Source: Sphingomonas oligophenolica (lineage in GTDB: Bacteria; Pseudomonadota; Alphaproteobacteria; Sphingomonadales; Sphingomonadaceae). Taken from it: DNA of 64,000 nucleotides. Positions within the stretch are counted from its first letter, which is position 1, and each line of letters begins with the position of its first letter. A model generated the notes under the pieces. It was given only the letters and a program-made list of their open reading frames with translations. It had not been told where the DNA came from and did no database searches. A program made the position numbers and the translations under genes. The DNA is taken from contig NZ_RCZK01000008.1 in the NCBI RefSeq assembly GCF_006438955.1, forward strand, positions 1-64,000. Reading direction: 5' to 3'. Of the stretch, positions 16,717 to 29,830 are shown in pieces.

Positions 16717-17459
16717 TGCTGGCACGCCACGATCGCGGCGATCACCGACAGCGTTTCGTCGGGATCGCGCACCTTCACGGTGTCTAACCCTAGTTGCTTG
16801 GCAGGATAGTCGTTGCCGCCGGGGAAGATCGCGTCGCCGACGAACATCATCTTGTCGAGCGCGATGCCACTGTGATCGCGGAGTTTCTTGAGGCCATAGG
16901 CCTTGTCGACGCCCTCGCGGGTGATGTCGATAGAGGTCGACCCGCCCATGTTGATCGACAGGCCGGGCAGCCGCGTCTTGAGATCCGCCTGGATCACCTT
17001 GCGCTTGGCGAAATCGGGATCCCATTTCTCCTTGGCGTCGAGCGGCGCTTCCTGGCCGAGCGCGGAGAAGGTGATCTGCGACCCGCGATCCTCGATCCGT
17101 TCGCCCCACGTCTGTTCGGGCTTGAAGCCGGTCGCCTCGAGCGACGCGTTGAACGAATCGATGATATTCTTGCGGGTATCGTCGTCGAACAGCTCGGCGT
17201 AGACCGCGGTCCAGACATCACCCATGTGGGTGTAGAGCTTGGTGCCGGTGGTCGGCATCAGCCACAGTTTCTTGAGATCGGCACGCGCGGGCAATTGGCT
17301 CGCGACCTGCTTGTCGAACTGCGGCCAGTCGCCGCCCGAGATCACCGCGACGTTGGCGACCCCGAGCAAATCGGCGAGCGCCTCGCCCATCGACGCCTTC
17401 AGCGGCTGCTTGCTCTCGGCGAGGGTGCCGTCGAGATCGAAGGCGACGAGGTCTTTCAT
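16713..17459 (-). CDS. HAD-IIB phosphatase, eukaryotic-type phosphomannomutase-like
   Basis: This 248-residue HAD protein has the nucleophile motif AFDLDGTLAES (Asp8 and the acid/base Asp10), motif II VISGGDW, a C2b cap and the C-terminal metal motif VGDAIFPGGNDYPAK. The GGNDY signature and NMGGSTSIDITREGVDKAYG resemble the eukaryotic phosphomannomutase branch more than Cof-type phosphatases. Mutases and phosphatases in this branch act on hexose phosphates. The gene overlaps its neighbours at both ends by ATGA, inside the operon with gnd, tal, tkt and rpiA. The actual substrate is unknown. Confidence 0.85.
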   Translation of the reverse strand: MKDLVAFDLDGTLAESKQPLKASMGEALADLLGVANVAVISGGDWPQFDKQVASQLPARADLKKLWLMPTTGTKLYTHMGDVWTAVYAELFDDDTRKNIIDSFNASLEATGFKPEQTWGERIEDRGSQITFSALGQEAPLDAKEKWDPDFAKRKVIQADLKTRLPGLSINMGGSTSIDITREGVDKAYGLKKLRDHSGIALDKMMFVGDAIFPGGNDYPAKQLGLDTVKVRDPDETLSVIAAIVACQQ

Positions 17460-18271
17460 ACAGGGACTCCGATACGGGGAAGGATCAGCGTGTCGATCGC
17501 GTGCGCGACGCCATCGGCGTCGTTGCCGAGCGTAACGTCATCGGCGAGCGCCTGCACCTTGGCGGGCGCGTTGCCCATCGCGACCGCATAGCCAGCGACT
17601 TCGAGCATCGGCGCGTCGTTAAACTGGTCGCCGATCGCCGCGGTCTCGGCGAGGTCGACCCCGATTGCCTTGGCGAGCGCGGCGACGCCGTCGCCTTTGT
17701 TGGCGGCGAGCGCGGTCACGTCGAGATAATAGGTCTGGCTCTGGACGATCGTCGCATCGGCGTCGAACCGCGCCGCCTGTTCGTGGAGCGCGACCAGCAC
17801 GGGTTCGTCGTCGCTGACGAAAGTGATCTTGTCGGCACGGGTCAGCAGGTCGGCGAAGTCGTCGGTGACGATCGGTTCCTGGTTCGACGCGACGCGTTCA
17901 TGCTCAACATGGACGCCTCGGTCGGTCGTCGAATACCATTTGTCGTCGGCGAACACCCAGCGATCGACCGCCGCGCCCTCCGCCAGCGCCATCATGCCCC
18001 GCGCGACATTGGCGTCGATGACGTGATGCTCGGTCACCGTGCCGTCGCGGGTGAAGATGGTGCCGCCGTTGAAGGCCCCCATCGGCTGGTCGATCCCGAG
18101 CGTGTCGGCGATCGGCATCATCCCCGATCGCGGGCGGGCGCTAATGATCGTGAACGCCACCCCCGCCGCGTCGAGACGAGCCACCGCGTCGGTCGTCGCT
18201 ACCGTCAGCTGCTTTTGTTTGTCGACGAGTGTGCCGTCGACATCGGAGACCACCAGTTTGACGGGGTTCAC
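17456..18271 (-). CDS. Cof-type HAD-IIB phosphatase
   Basis: This is a 271-residue HAD-IIB enzyme. Motif I is LVVSDVDGTLVDKQKQ, motif II FTIISARPRSG, and motif IV AIGDQFNDAPMLEVAGYAVAMGNA, the usual Cof/YbiV pattern of small-molecule sugar-phosphate phosphatases. I place the start at GTG 18271 because GAGGGCG lies eight bases upstream; this puts it 10 bases after the gnd stop. It overlaps the next HAD gene by ATGA. Location next to gnd suggests removal of a sugar-phosphate by-product, which is inference only. Confidence 0.88.
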   Translation of the reverse strand: MNPVKLVVSDVDGTLVDKQKQLTVATTDAVARLDAAGVAFTIISARPRSGMMPIADTLGIDQPMGAFNGGTIFTRDGTVTEHHVIDANVARGMMALAEGAAVDRWVFADDKWYSTTDRGVHVEHERVASNQEPIVTDDFADLLTRADKITFVSDDEPVLVALHEQAARFDADATIVQSQTYYLDVTALAANKGDGVAALAKAIGVDLAETAAIGDQFNDAPMLEVAGYAVAMGNAPAKVQALADDVTLGNDADGVAHAIDTLILPRIGVPV

Positions 18272-18281
18272 GATTGCGCCC

Positions 18282-19268
18282 TCACTGGGGCATCTCGACG
18301 TGGCCACCGAAGCCGAACCGCATCGCGGAGAGCAGCTTGTCGCCGAAGGTATGGTCGACGCGGCTGCGATAGCGCGCGAACAGCGCCGCGGTCAGCACAT
18401 TGGCGGGCACCGCCTCTTCCATCGCGGCATCGATCGTCCACTGGCCCTCACCCGAATCGGCGACCTTGCCGGTGAATTGTTCGAGCGCGTTGTCCTTGGC
18501 GAGCGCGATCGCGGACAGATCGAGCAGCCATGACGAAATCACGCTGCCGCGGCGCCATACCTCGGCGACATCCGCCAGGTTGATGTCGAACCGCTGATCT
18601 TCGGGCAGCTTGTCGGAATTCTTGCCCTTCAGGATGTCGAAGCCCTCGGCATAGGCCTCCATCAGCCCGTATTCGATGCCGTTGTGGACCATCTTGACGA
18701 AATGGCCCGCGCCCGCCGGACCAGCGTGGATATAGCCCTTCTCCGCGCGGGGATCCTCGCCATCGGCCTCGTCGCGGCCCGGGGTCCGCGTGATCGTGCC
18801 ATAGCCCGGCGCGAGCGCGTCGAAGATCGGGTCGAGCATCCGGACAATCTCGTCCTCGCCGCCGATCATCATGCAGAACCCGCGTTCAAGACCCCAGACG
18901 CCCCCCGACGTCCCGACATCGACATAATGACAGTCATGCTCCTTGAGCGTTTTCGCGCGACGGATGTCGTCCTTGTAGAAGCTATTGCCGCCATCGATGA
19001 CGACGCTGCCCTTGGCCGCGGTCTTGCAGATTTCCGCGACGGTGCTTTCGGTCGGGGGACCGGCGGGGAGCATCACCCACCAGATCGCGGGATCGGCGAG
19101 CTTGCCGCGCATGTCGTCGATCGACGACGCCCCGATCGCACCGTCGGCGACCAGATCCTTCACCGCCTGCTCGTCGCGATCGTAGCCGACGACCTCGTGG
19201 CCGTTGTTCATCAGGCGACGCCCGATATTGGCGCCCATCCGGCCGAGGCCGACGATACCGATCTTCAT
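18282..19268 (-). CDS. gnd: 6-phosphogluconate dehydrogenase, decarboxylating, short type
   Basis: This 328-residue enzyme oxidises 6-phosphogluconate to ribulose 5-phosphate and CO2. It has a Rossmann motif at the N terminus ([16 protein letters not shown]), [15 protein letters not shown] for the substrate site and [18 protein letters not shown] with the catalytic Lys/Asn pair. The length matches the short YqeC/GntZ-like subgroup rather than the 470-residue E. coli Gnd, and members of that subgroup often prefer NAD. The ATG at 19268 follows AGGAATATCCACC. The gene lies in the operon between tal and a Cof-type HAD gene. Confidence 0.93.
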   Translation of the reverse strand: MKIGIVGLGRMGANIGRRLMNNGHEVVGYDRDEQAVKDLVADGAIGASSIDDMRGKLADPAIWWVMLPAGPPTESTVAEICKTAAKGSVVIDGGNSFYKDDIRRAKTLKEHDCHYVDVGTSGGVWGLERGFCMMIGGEDEIVRMLDPIFDALAPGYGTITRTPGRDEADGEDPRAEKGYIHAGPAGAGHFVKMVHNGIEYGLMEAYAEGFDILKGKNSDKLPEDQRFDINLADVAEVWRRGSVISSWLLDLSAIALAKDNALEQFTGKVADSGEGQWTIDAAMEEAVPANVLTAALFARYRSRVDHTFGDKLLSAMRFGFGGHVEMPQ

Positions 19269-19326
19269 TGGTGGATATTCCTTATGGTCTGGCCCCACCG
19301 ACGGTTCGGCGGCGCGTTCCGGTCGG

Positions 19327-20451
19327 TTACGCGGTCGCCGGGTGCTTGGCCGCGATCGCGCCGAGCAGGTCGTCGAACGACTTGCCGAACGATGCCACGC
19401 CCTCGACCACCAACATATCGGTGACGCCGCCCAGATCGAGGCCAAGCCGCTCGGCTTCAGACAGCACGTGCCGCGCGGCATCGACATCCTTGGTCAAGGT
19501 CTCGGCAGGGGTGCCGTGATCGCGAAAGGCGTCCATCGTCTTGGGCGGGATCGTGTTGACCGTGTCCTTGCCGATCAGCGTGTCGACGTAGAGCGTGTCG
19601 GGATAGCTCGGATCCTTGGTGCTGGTCGACGCCCACAACAGCCGCTGCGGCATCGCGCCCTTGGCCGCGAGCGCCTGCCACCGATCCGACTTCGCGAAAT
19701 CCTCATACCAGGCATAGGCGACCTTGGCGTTGGCGATCGCAACCTTGCCGCGCAACGCATCGAGCGCATCGGCCTCATCGGCGCTGCGCTTCTTGAACTC
19801 GGTGATCTTGTCGTCGATCTTGCCGTCGATCCGGCTGACGAAGAAGCTCGCGACGCTGGCGATCCGATCGATCGGCTCACCGCGGGCCGCGCGCTTCTCG
19901 AGCCCCGCGACATAGGCCATCGCGACCGCCTTGTACGCCTCGACCGCGAACAGCAGCGTGACGTTGACATTGATCCCCGCATCGATCGTCGCGGCGATCG
20001 CGGGCACGCCAGCCATGGTGCCGGGGATCTTGATCATCAGGTTGGGTCGATCGACCGCCGCCCACAGCTTCGCCGCCTCGGCGATGGTGGCATCGGTATC
20101 GTTGGCGAGATAGGGCGACACTTCGAGGCTGACATAGCCGTCCTTGGCGTCGAGCTTGTCATAGACCGGGCGCAGCGTATCGGCGGCGGTCTGGATATCC
20201 TGGATCGCGAGATGTTCGTACCGTGCCATCGTCGAGGCACCGGGGTTCGCCTGGTCGAATTCGGCGAGTGCGGCGTCATAGGCGTCGCCATGCCCCATCG
20301 CCTTTTCGAAGATCGACGGGTTGGAGGTCACCCCGGTCAGCCCGTCCTCGTCGACGAGTTTCTGCAAGCCGCCGTCGGCCAGGAACTTGCGGTCGACGAA
20401 GTCGAGCCACACCGCCTGCCCCTGCGCGGCGAGATCGTTGAGCTTACCCAT
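19327..20451 (-). CDS. tal: transaldolase
   Basis: This 374-residue enzyme transfers a dihydroxyacetone unit between sugar phosphates in the non-oxidative pentose phosphate pathway. The N terminus ([20 protein letters not shown]), [12 protein letters not shown] and the Schiff-base Lys region ([17 protein letters not shown]) identify the large transaldolase type. Its ATG shares one base with the tkt stop (TGATG), so the two are translationally coupled. An alternative GTG is one codon earlier. Confidence 0.95.
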   Translation of the reverse strand: MGKLNDLAAQGQAVWLDFVDRKFLADGGLQKLVDEDGLTGVTSNPSIFEKAMGHGDAYDAALAEFDQANPGASTMARYEHLAIQDIQTAADTLRPVYDKLDAKDGYVSLEVSPYLANDTDATIAEAAKLWAAVDRPNLMIKIPGTMAGVPAIAATIDAGINVNVTLLFAVEAYKAVAMAYVAGLEKRAARGEPIDRIASVASFFVSRIDGKIDDKITEFKKRSADEADALDALRGKVAIANAKVAYAWYEDFAKSDRWQALAAKGAMPQRLLWASTSTKDPSYPDTLYVDTLIGKDTVNTIPPKTMDAFRDHGTPAETLTKDVDAARHVLSEAERLGLDLGGVTDMLVVEGVASFGKSFDDLLGAIAAKHPATA

Positions 20452-22544
20452 CACTTGTTCTCCAGCATCGATGTGGCGGTCGCGAAGACGTTGTCGACCG
20501 TGAAGCCGAACTTGTCGGCAAGCTTGGCGAGCGGGGCCGACGCGCCGTAGGTCGACATAGTGATCGTCTTGCCCTGCAGCCCGACATAGCGGTCCCAGCC
20601 GAGTTCGCCCGCCATCTCGATCGCGAGCCGTGCGCTGACCGCCTTCGGGAGAACGCTTTCCTTATATGCATCGGACTGGAGTTCGTAGCGATGCCAGCTC
20701 GGCAACGACACGACCCGGCTCTTCACGCCGTCGGCGGCCAGCTTCTCGTGCGCCTCGACCGCGAGGCTTACCTCGCTGCCCGTCGCGATCAGGATCACGT
20801 CGGGGGTACCATCGCTGTCGGCGAGCACATAGCCGCCCTTCAGCACGCCCTCGGCGCTCGCATATTTGTCGCGATCGAGCGTCGGCAGCGCCTGGCGCGA
20901 CAGTACGAGCGCGGTCGGCGTGCCGCTATTCTCCATCGCGGCGCGCCATGCATAGGCGACCTCGTTGGCGTCGCCAGGGCGGAAGGTATCGATTCCCGGC
21001 GTCGACCGCATGATCGCGAGCTGTTCGATCGGCTGGTGGGTCGGGCCATCCTCGCCGACCCCGATCGAATCATGCGTGAACACCCACACCGCGCCCAGTT
21101 CCATGATCGCCGACAGCCGTACCGGCGGGCGCATGTAATCGAGGAACACGAAGAAGGTGGAGCCGTAGGATTTGAGGTGGCTGAGCGCCATGCCGTTCAC
21201 CACCGCGCCCATGCCATGTTCGCGCACGCCGAAGTGGAAATTGGTCCCGCCGTAATTGGTCGGCTCGAACGAGGCTGCACCCTTGATGTCGGTCTTGGTC
21301 GAGGGCGCAAGGTCGGCGGAACCGCCGATCAGCCACGGCACCTTGCCGACGATCGCGTTCAACACCTTGCCCCCCGAATCGCGGCTCGCGAGCCCCTTTG
21401 GGTCGGCGGGAAAGACCGGGATGTCGGCATCCCAGCCGTCGGGCAGCTTGTCGGCCAGCATCAGGTCGAGTTCGGTGCCCAAGTCCGGATGTGCGGTCTT
21501 ATACTTAGCGAAATTCGCCTCCCACTCGTCGCGGAGCGCGCCACCGCGATCCGCGATCGCATCGTGGAAATGCGCGGCCACGCCGTCGGGAACGTAGAAG
21601 CTCTTGTCCTCGGGCCAACCATAGGCGCGCTTGGTGATGCGGATATTCTCCTCGCCGAGCGGCTCGCCATGCGCCTTTTCGCTGCCCGCCTTGGGGCTGC
21701 CATAGCCGATCACCGAATGGACCACGATGAAGGTCGGTCGGTCGTCGGTCGCCTGGAACGTCTCGATCGCCTTGGCGAGCGCGGCGGTGTCGTTGGCGTC
21801 GTCGATATGGATGACGTTCCAGCCATAGGCCGCGAAGCGCAGCCCGGTGTCCTCGTCGAACGCGAGGTCGGTGCCCCCCTCGATCGAAATGTGGTTGCTG
21901 TCGTAGATCCAGCACAGGTTGCTCAGTTTCAAATGCCCGGCCAGGCTCGCGGCCTCGGCGGACACACCCTCCATCATGTCGCCGTCACCGCACAGTGCGT
22001 AGACATCATGGTCGAACAGCGCGAACTCATCCTTGTTATAGCGCGCCGCAAGCCAGCGCTCGGCGATCGCCATGCCGACCGAATTGCCGCAGCCCTGTCC
22101 CAACGGCCCGGTGGTCGTCTCGACCCCGGTGGTGTGGCGATATTCGGGGTGGCCGGGCGTCTTCGAATTCAATTGGCGGAATTGTTCGATGTCGGTCAGG
22201 CTGACCGCCTCGTTGCCCGTCTTGTGGCCCTCGGCATCGATTTCCTCGATCCCTGCGAGGTGGATCAGCGAATAGAGCAGCATCGACGCATGGCCCACCG
22301 ACAGCACGAACCGGTCGCGATTGGGCCAGTCGGGCGTCGACGGATCGTAGCGAAGGAATTGCGACCACAAGGTGTAACCGACCGGGGCGAGCGCCATCGG
22401 CGTCCCCGGGTGGCCAGAGTTCGCTTTCTGCACCGCGTCCATCGACAGCGTGCGGATCGTATCGATCGTCAACCGCGACAGGCTGCCGTCTTCGTGCAGG
22501 TGCGGGTCCGCCGTGATGGGGTCGGCGGTGGTGGTATCGGACAT
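20451..22544 (-). CDS. tkt: transketolase
   Basis: This is a 697-residue thiamine diphosphate enzyme that transfers two-carbon ketol units. It has the TPP-binding motif GDGDMMEG, the substrate His region SVGHASMLLYSLIHLAG, the pyrimidine domain (GAVWVFTHDSIGVGEDGPTH) and a C-terminal domain. The length is normal for bacterial TktA. I chose ATG 22544 because GAGG is positioned upstream; another ATG six codons earlier (22562) is possible. It is followed by tal with a one-base overlap and preceded by rpiA with about 70 bases between. Confidence 0.96.
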   Translation of the reverse strand: MSDTTTADPITADPHLHEDGSLSRLTIDTIRTLSMDAVQKANSGHPGTPMALAPVGYTLWSQFLRYDPSTPDWPNRDRFVLSVGHASMLLYSLIHLAGIEEIDAEGHKTGNEAVSLTDIEQFRQLNSKTPGHPEYRHTTGVETTTGPLGQGCGNSVGMAIAERWLAARYNKDEFALFDHDVYALCGDGDMMEGVSAEAASLAGHLKLSNLCWIYDSNHISIEGGTDLAFDEDTGLRFAAYGWNVIHIDDANDTAALAKAIETFQATDDRPTFIVVHSVIGYGSPKAGSEKAHGEPLGEENIRITKRAYGWPEDKSFYVPDGVAAHFHDAIADRGGALRDEWEANFAKYKTAHPDLGTELDLMLADKLPDGWDADIPVFPADPKGLASRDSGGKVLNAIVGKVPWLIGGSADLAPSTKTDIKGAASFEPTNYGGTNFHFGVREHGMGAVVNGMALSHLKSYGSTFFVFLDYMRPPVRLSAIMELGAVWVFTHDSIGVGEDGPTHQPIEQLAIMRSTPGIDTFRPGDANEVAYAWRAAMENSGTPTALVLSRQALPTLDRDKYASAEGVLKGGYVLADSDGTPDVILIATGSEVSLAVEAHEKLAADGVKSRVVSLPSWHRYELQSDAYKESVLPKAVSARLAIEMAGELGWDRYVGLQGKTITMSTYGASAPLAKLADKFGFTVDNVFATATSMLENK

Positions 22545-22611
22545 GGAAAGGGCCTCGCTCATTCACAGGTCGAACGTCCCGCGTCCGATCCGGTTGCCAA
22601 GTTTGTCGCCC

Positions 22612-23298
22612 CTACCGCGATGCGGCGTCCCGTTCCAGTCGCGTAACGACGCCAGCGGTCGCGATATAGGCGGCATCGACCTCGTCCAGAAATAGGCCAT
22701 GCCCGAGAACGCCGGGGATCGATTCGAGCCATCGCGCGGTCGCTTCGAGGTCCGACAGGTCGAACCGGCAATCCGCGATCAGGTTGCCGCTATCGGTGCG
22801 ATAGAGTCCGTCCGTCCCCATCCGCAGGGTCGCGCTTTCGCCCAGTACCGCGAGCACCGATGATCGCGCGAAGGGAAGCACCTCGACCGGGACCCGCGCG
22901 GTGCCGAGCGTCTGGACCTGTTTCGACCCATCGGCGATCACGATCATCCGCCGCGATGCCGTCGCGACCACCTTTTCGCGCAGCATCGCGCCGCCCGCGC
23001 CCTTGATCGCGCGGCAGTGCGGATCGATCGCGTCCGCGCCGTCGATCGTCAGGTCGACGTGCGCCACGTCGGCGAAGTCGATGACCGCGATCCCGCACTC
23101 GCGCGCCAGCGCTGCGCTGTTCTGCGACGTCGCGACCGCCCGGATCGCCAAGCCCGCCGCGACCCGTTCGCCGAGCGCGCGGATCGCGAACGCTGCGGTC
23201 GTTCCGGTCCCCAGTCCAACCAGCATGTCGGCGCGTACCTCCGCCACCGCGGCGATCGCGGCGGCCCGCTTGTCGGCATCGAAATTTAGGTCAGCCAT
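22612..23298 (-). CDS. rpiA: ribose-5-phosphate isomerase A
   Basis: This 228-residue enzyme interconverts ribose 5-phosphate and ribulose 5-phosphate. RpiA signatures are clear: MLVGLGTGTTAAFAIRAL (phosphate loop), LTIDGADAIDPHCRAIKG and GGAMLREKVVATAS with the catalytic Glu/Lys. It is the first gene of the pentose phosphate group. An ATG five codons upstream (23313) is an alternative start; neither start has a strong ribosome binding site. It is divergent from the efflux operon, with the shared promoter interval at 23299-23455. Confidence 0.95.
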   Translation of the reverse strand: MADLNFDADKRAAAIAAVAEVRADMLVGLGTGTTAAFAIRALGERVAAGLAIRAVATSQNSAALARECGIAVIDFADVAHVDLTIDGADAIDPHCRAIKGAGGAMLREKVVATASRRMIVIADGSKQVQTLGTARVPVEVLPFARSSVLAVLGESATLRMGTDGLYRTDSGNLIADCRFDLSDLEATARWLESIPGVLGHGLFLDEVDAAYIATAGVVTRLERDAASR

Positions 23299-23455
23299 GT
23301 ATTTCTTTACCATTCGGTCTAGATTTGTCGCGGGGGTTGTTGCAAGGCCGCTCGCAGATGCACAATTTTCGGCGCAGCGCGCAACTGGCGCCGGGGTCGT
23401 GCATTGAGCGCCTCGACCGGGCGTTCGTTCGGACCAACAGCAGCAGGTAAGTCCA
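23299..23455. promoter_or_regulatory. divergent promoter interval between rpiA and the RND efflux operon
   Basis: About 157 bases separate two divergent operon heads, so both promoters should be here. No TetR-like operator palindrome was convincing and no regulator gene adjoins the efflux operon. CAGGTAAG upstream of the GTG at 23456 is the ribosome binding site of the adaptor gene. Confidence 0.4.
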
Positions 23456-24649
23456 GTGGTAGCTATTCCGTCGAGCCGGCGGCGCGCCGTTGCCTTCGTC
23501 GCGGTCGCCAGCGCAGTGGCGCTGGCCGGGTGCGGCGGCGGTTCCGACGCCAAGGGCAAAGGCAAGGGCGACATGGGGCCACCGACGGTCGGCTATGTCA
23601 CCGTCGCGGCGACCGATGCCGCGGTCGTCACTGAATTGTCGGGCCGCACCGCCGCGTTCGAAAGCTCCGACGTCCGTCCGCAGGTGAACGGCATCATCCG
23701 CCGCCGCTTCTTTACCGAAGGCGGGCTCGTCAAGCAGGGCCAGAAGCTCTACGAAATCGATCCGCGCCCGTATCGCGCGGCGCTGAACCAGGCGCAGGCG
23801 AATCTGGCCAGCGCGCAAGCGAACGCCGAAGCGACACGGATCCAGGCGCAACGCTACAAGCCGCTCGCCGATATCGAGGCGGTGTCGAAACAGGATTACA
23901 CCAATTCGGTCGCGCAGGCGCGACAGGCACAGGCCTCGGTCGGCCAGACCAAGGCGGCGCTCGACAGCGCGCGGGTCACGCTCAGCTTCACCACTGTCCC
24001 CGCGCCGATCAGCGGGCGGATTGGACGCTCGCTCTTCACCGTCGGCGCGCTGGTCTCCGCGAGCCAGACCGAGCCGCTGGCGCAGATCCAGCGGCTCGAC
24101 CCGATGTTCGTCGACATCCAGCAATCCTCTGCCGACATCCTCGCGCTGCGCCGCAGTCTAGCGCAGGGGGGCACCGTCCCCGCCACCGCCAAGGTCCGGC
24201 TGACGCTCGAGGACGGCAGCGATTATGGCTACACCGGCACGCTCGAATTCTCTGAAGCAATCGTCGATCCCCAGACCGGGACGGTGACGCTGCGCGCGCG
24301 CTTCCCCAACCCAGAAGGGCTGCTGCTGCCGGGGATGTTCGTCCGCGCGCACCTTGCGCAATCGATCAATCGACGCGCGATTCTGGTGCCGCAGCAGGCG
24401 GTCAGCCGCGATCCCAAGGGCAATGCGACGGTCATCGTCGTCGGGCCGGGCAACAAGGCGATCCAGAAGACGGTCAAGGCCGATCGCGCGCAGGGCGGCT
24501 ATTGGGTCGTGACCGAGGGCCTCGTTCCTGGCGAAAAGGTGATCACCCAGGGCCTGTCCAAGCTCCAGCAGGGCCAGCCGATCAAACCGGTCGCCGCCGA
24601 TACGCCCGAGCGCATCCAGCCACCGCAGGCTGCGGGCAAGGCCGGCTGA
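23456..24649 (+). CDS. RND efflux periplasmic adaptor lipoprotein
   Basis: This 397-residue membrane fusion protein of the AcrA/MexA type links the inner-membrane pump to the outer-membrane channel. A lipoprotein signal ends in ALAGC. The barrel-sandwich, helical hairpin (KQGQKLYEIDPRPYRAALNQ and following Gln/Ala-rich helices) and beta-barrel regions follow, with IQRLDPMFVDIQQSSADIL typical of the family. Translation starts at GTG with CAGGTAAG upstream. It is the first gene of a three-gene tripartite pump operon; the pump gene starts eight bases after its stop. Confidence 0.93.
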   Translation: MVAIPSSRRRAVAFVAVASAVALAGCGGGSDAKGKGKGDMGPPTVGYVTVAATDAAVVTELSGRTAAFESSDVRPQVNGIIRRRFFTEGGLVKQGQKLYEIDPRPYRAALNQAQANLASAQANAEATRIQAQRYKPLADIEAVSKQDYTNSVAQARQAQASVGQTKAALDSARVTLSFTTVPAPISGRIGRSLFTVGALVSASQTEPLAQIQRLDPMFVDIQQSSADILALRRSLAQGGTVPATAKVRLTLEDGSDYGYTGTLEFSEAIVDPQTGTVTLRARFPNPEGLLLPGMFVRAHLAQSINRRAILVPQQAVSRDPKGNATVIVVGPGNKAIQKTVKADRAQGGYWVVTEGLVPGEKVITQGLSKLQQGQPIKPVAADTPERIQPPQAAGKAG

Positions 24650-24656
24650 CGCCCCC

Positions 24657-27916
<3,260 letters not shown>

Positions 27917-27917
<1 letters not shown>

Positions 27918-29419
27918 TGCGCCGCTATCCGTTCCTGTCGCTCGTCGCCGGCACCGCGCTTGCGGGCTGTTCGCTCGCGCCACCATATGTCGAGCCCGCG
28001 CTGCCGGTGCCGCCCTCATGGCCGGTCGGCGACGCGTACCTCCGCCAGTCGGAAGCAACATTGCCGGCGATCACCTATCGCGACGTGTTCAAGGACGCGC
28101 GGCTCCAGTCGATCATCGACCAGGCGCTCGCCAACAACCGCGACCTGCGCATCGCGGCGGCGAACATCGAGGCCGCGCGCGCGCAATATAGCGTTCAGCG
28201 CGCTGACATCGTGCCACAGGTCGATGCGAGCAGCAGCTATCGCTATTCGGGCGGCGGCAACGGATCGAACACGACCGGTGGAACGGGGACGGGCGGCACC
28301 GGCACGACCGGATCGATCGTCTCGACCGGGGGATCGCGCAGCGTTTTCACCGCCGATGTCGGCACTACCGCGTTCGAACTCGACCTGTTCGGGCGGATTC
28401 GTTCGATGACCGGCGCGGCGCTCGATCGCTATTTCGAGACCGAAGCGGCCGCGCGCGCGACCCGGCTGACGCTGGTCGGCGGGATCGCGAACGCCTGGGT
28501 CAGCTATGCCGCGGACCAGAGCCTGCTCAAGGTGGCCGAGGACACGGCGGTCAGCGCCGAAAAGAGCGTCCGGTTGACCAACGCCCGGCTTCAAGGCGGG
28601 ATCGCCCCGCGCACCGACCTGCGTCAGGCGCAGCAGGTGCTCGAAACCGCGAATGCCGATCTCGCGCAGCAACGCACCGCGCTGGCGCAGGACGTCAACG
28701 CGCTCCAGTTGCTGGTCGGCGCGCCGGTCGACCCCGCGCTGCTGCCCGTGTCGATAGACCAGGCGCTGCCGACGATCGCGACGCTGCCCGCGGGGCTCGA
28801 CAGTTCTGTCCTGTTGCGCCGCCCCGACGTGGTCCAGTCCGAATATGAACTCCGCGCGACCAATGCGGAAATTGGCGCGGCGCGCGCGGCGCTGTTCCCG
28901 CGGATTTCGCTGACCGGCATCCTCGGCTTCGCATCGACCGCGTTGTCGTCGCTCTTCACCGGGGGCGCGTTCAACTATTCGGTAGCGCCGTCGATCAGCT
29001 ATCCGCTGTTCCGCGCGGGCGCGGGCGTCGCCAACGTCCGCTACACCCAGGCGCAGCGCGACGCCGCGCTCGCGACCTACGAACGCTCGATCCAGACCGC
29101 GTTCCGCGAAACCGCCGACGCGCTCGCACGGCAGGGCACGATCGCGGACCAGCTCCGCGCCAACCGGAACTTCGCCGCTGCCGCGCAGGACACGCTGACG
29201 CTCACCACCGCGCGCTACCGCGGCGGGATCGACACCTTCCTCACCAGCCTCGACGCGCAGCGTTCCTATTATACCGCGCAGCGCACGCTGATCGCGACCC
29301 AACTTGTCGCTGCGACCAACAAAGTGACGCTGTATCAGGTGCTCGGCGGCGATTCACTGCTCGAACCGACCGCCAACGGCCCCGAGCCGGTGACCGCAGC
29401 GACCCCGCCGGCGCGCTGA
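27917..29419 (+). CDS. efflux outer-membrane factor lipoprotein (NodT/OprM family)
   Basis: This 500-residue outer-membrane channel protein of the tripartite pump has a lipoprotein signal ending ALAGC followed by SLAPPYVEPALPVP, and the tandem OEP repeats of the NodT family (ARLQGGIAPRTDLRQAQQ and a second copy near ARYRGGIDTFLTSLDAQR). A Gly/Thr/Ser-rich insertion, about residues 111-142, is in the first half. Its ATG overlaps the pump gene stop, so all three genes are one operon. Confidence 0.93.
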
Positions 29420-29466
29420 TCGCCGCCCGCTTGACGCCGTGCGTGCGCGCGCCGATGCTGCGCAGC

Positions 29467-29817
29467 ATGACGACCACCGATCCAGCCGCGCTCTTCCGGA
29501 CGATGCTCGGCGAATGGGAGAAGATGACCAACAGCGTCGGCGGCGACATGCTGAAGTCGGAAGAATGGGCGCGAACCATGCACGGCGCCAGCGCGGCGAC
29601 GACCAACGCCCAGGCCGCGATGAAGACCTTCATGGAACGCTCGCTCGCCGCCGCCAACATGCCGAGCCGAACCGAGTTCGAGAATCTGTCCGCGCGGATC
29701 GGCGGGATCGAGGACAGCCTGGCGCGGATCGAGGCGCTGCTCGGCGCGGGCAAGACCCGCCCGCCCGGCTCGTCCAAGCCAACCCGCAAACGCACACCGC
29801 CCGAGGGCAAGGCGTGA
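29467..29817 (+). CDS. PhaE-like subunit of class III PHA synthase (tentative)
   Basis: This small 116-residue hydrophilic protein has a helical middle and a Lys/Pro-rich C terminus (AGKTRPPGSSKPTRKRTPPE). It ends 13 bases before the PHA synthase gene on the same strand. Its LFRTMLGEWEKMTNSVG and LSARIGGIEDSLARIEALL stretches resemble the coiled-coil region of PhaE, but it is far shorter than typical PhaE (about 320-360 aa). The ATG at 29467 is the most plausible start; 29455 is an alternative. The role as PhaE is inferred mainly from the neighbour. Confidence 0.6.
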   Translation: MTTTDPAALFRTMLGEWEKMTNSVGGDMLKSEEWARTMHGASAATTNAQAAMKTFMERSLAAANMPSRTEFENLSARIGGIEDSLARIEALLGAGKTRPPGSSKPTRKRTPPEGKA

Positions 29818-29830
29818 CGCCCCGCTGACG

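Noticed and set aside
20691..22646. Long plus-strand open frame opposite the transketolase gene
   Set aside because: No recognisable domain, and the opposite strand is an intact tkt.
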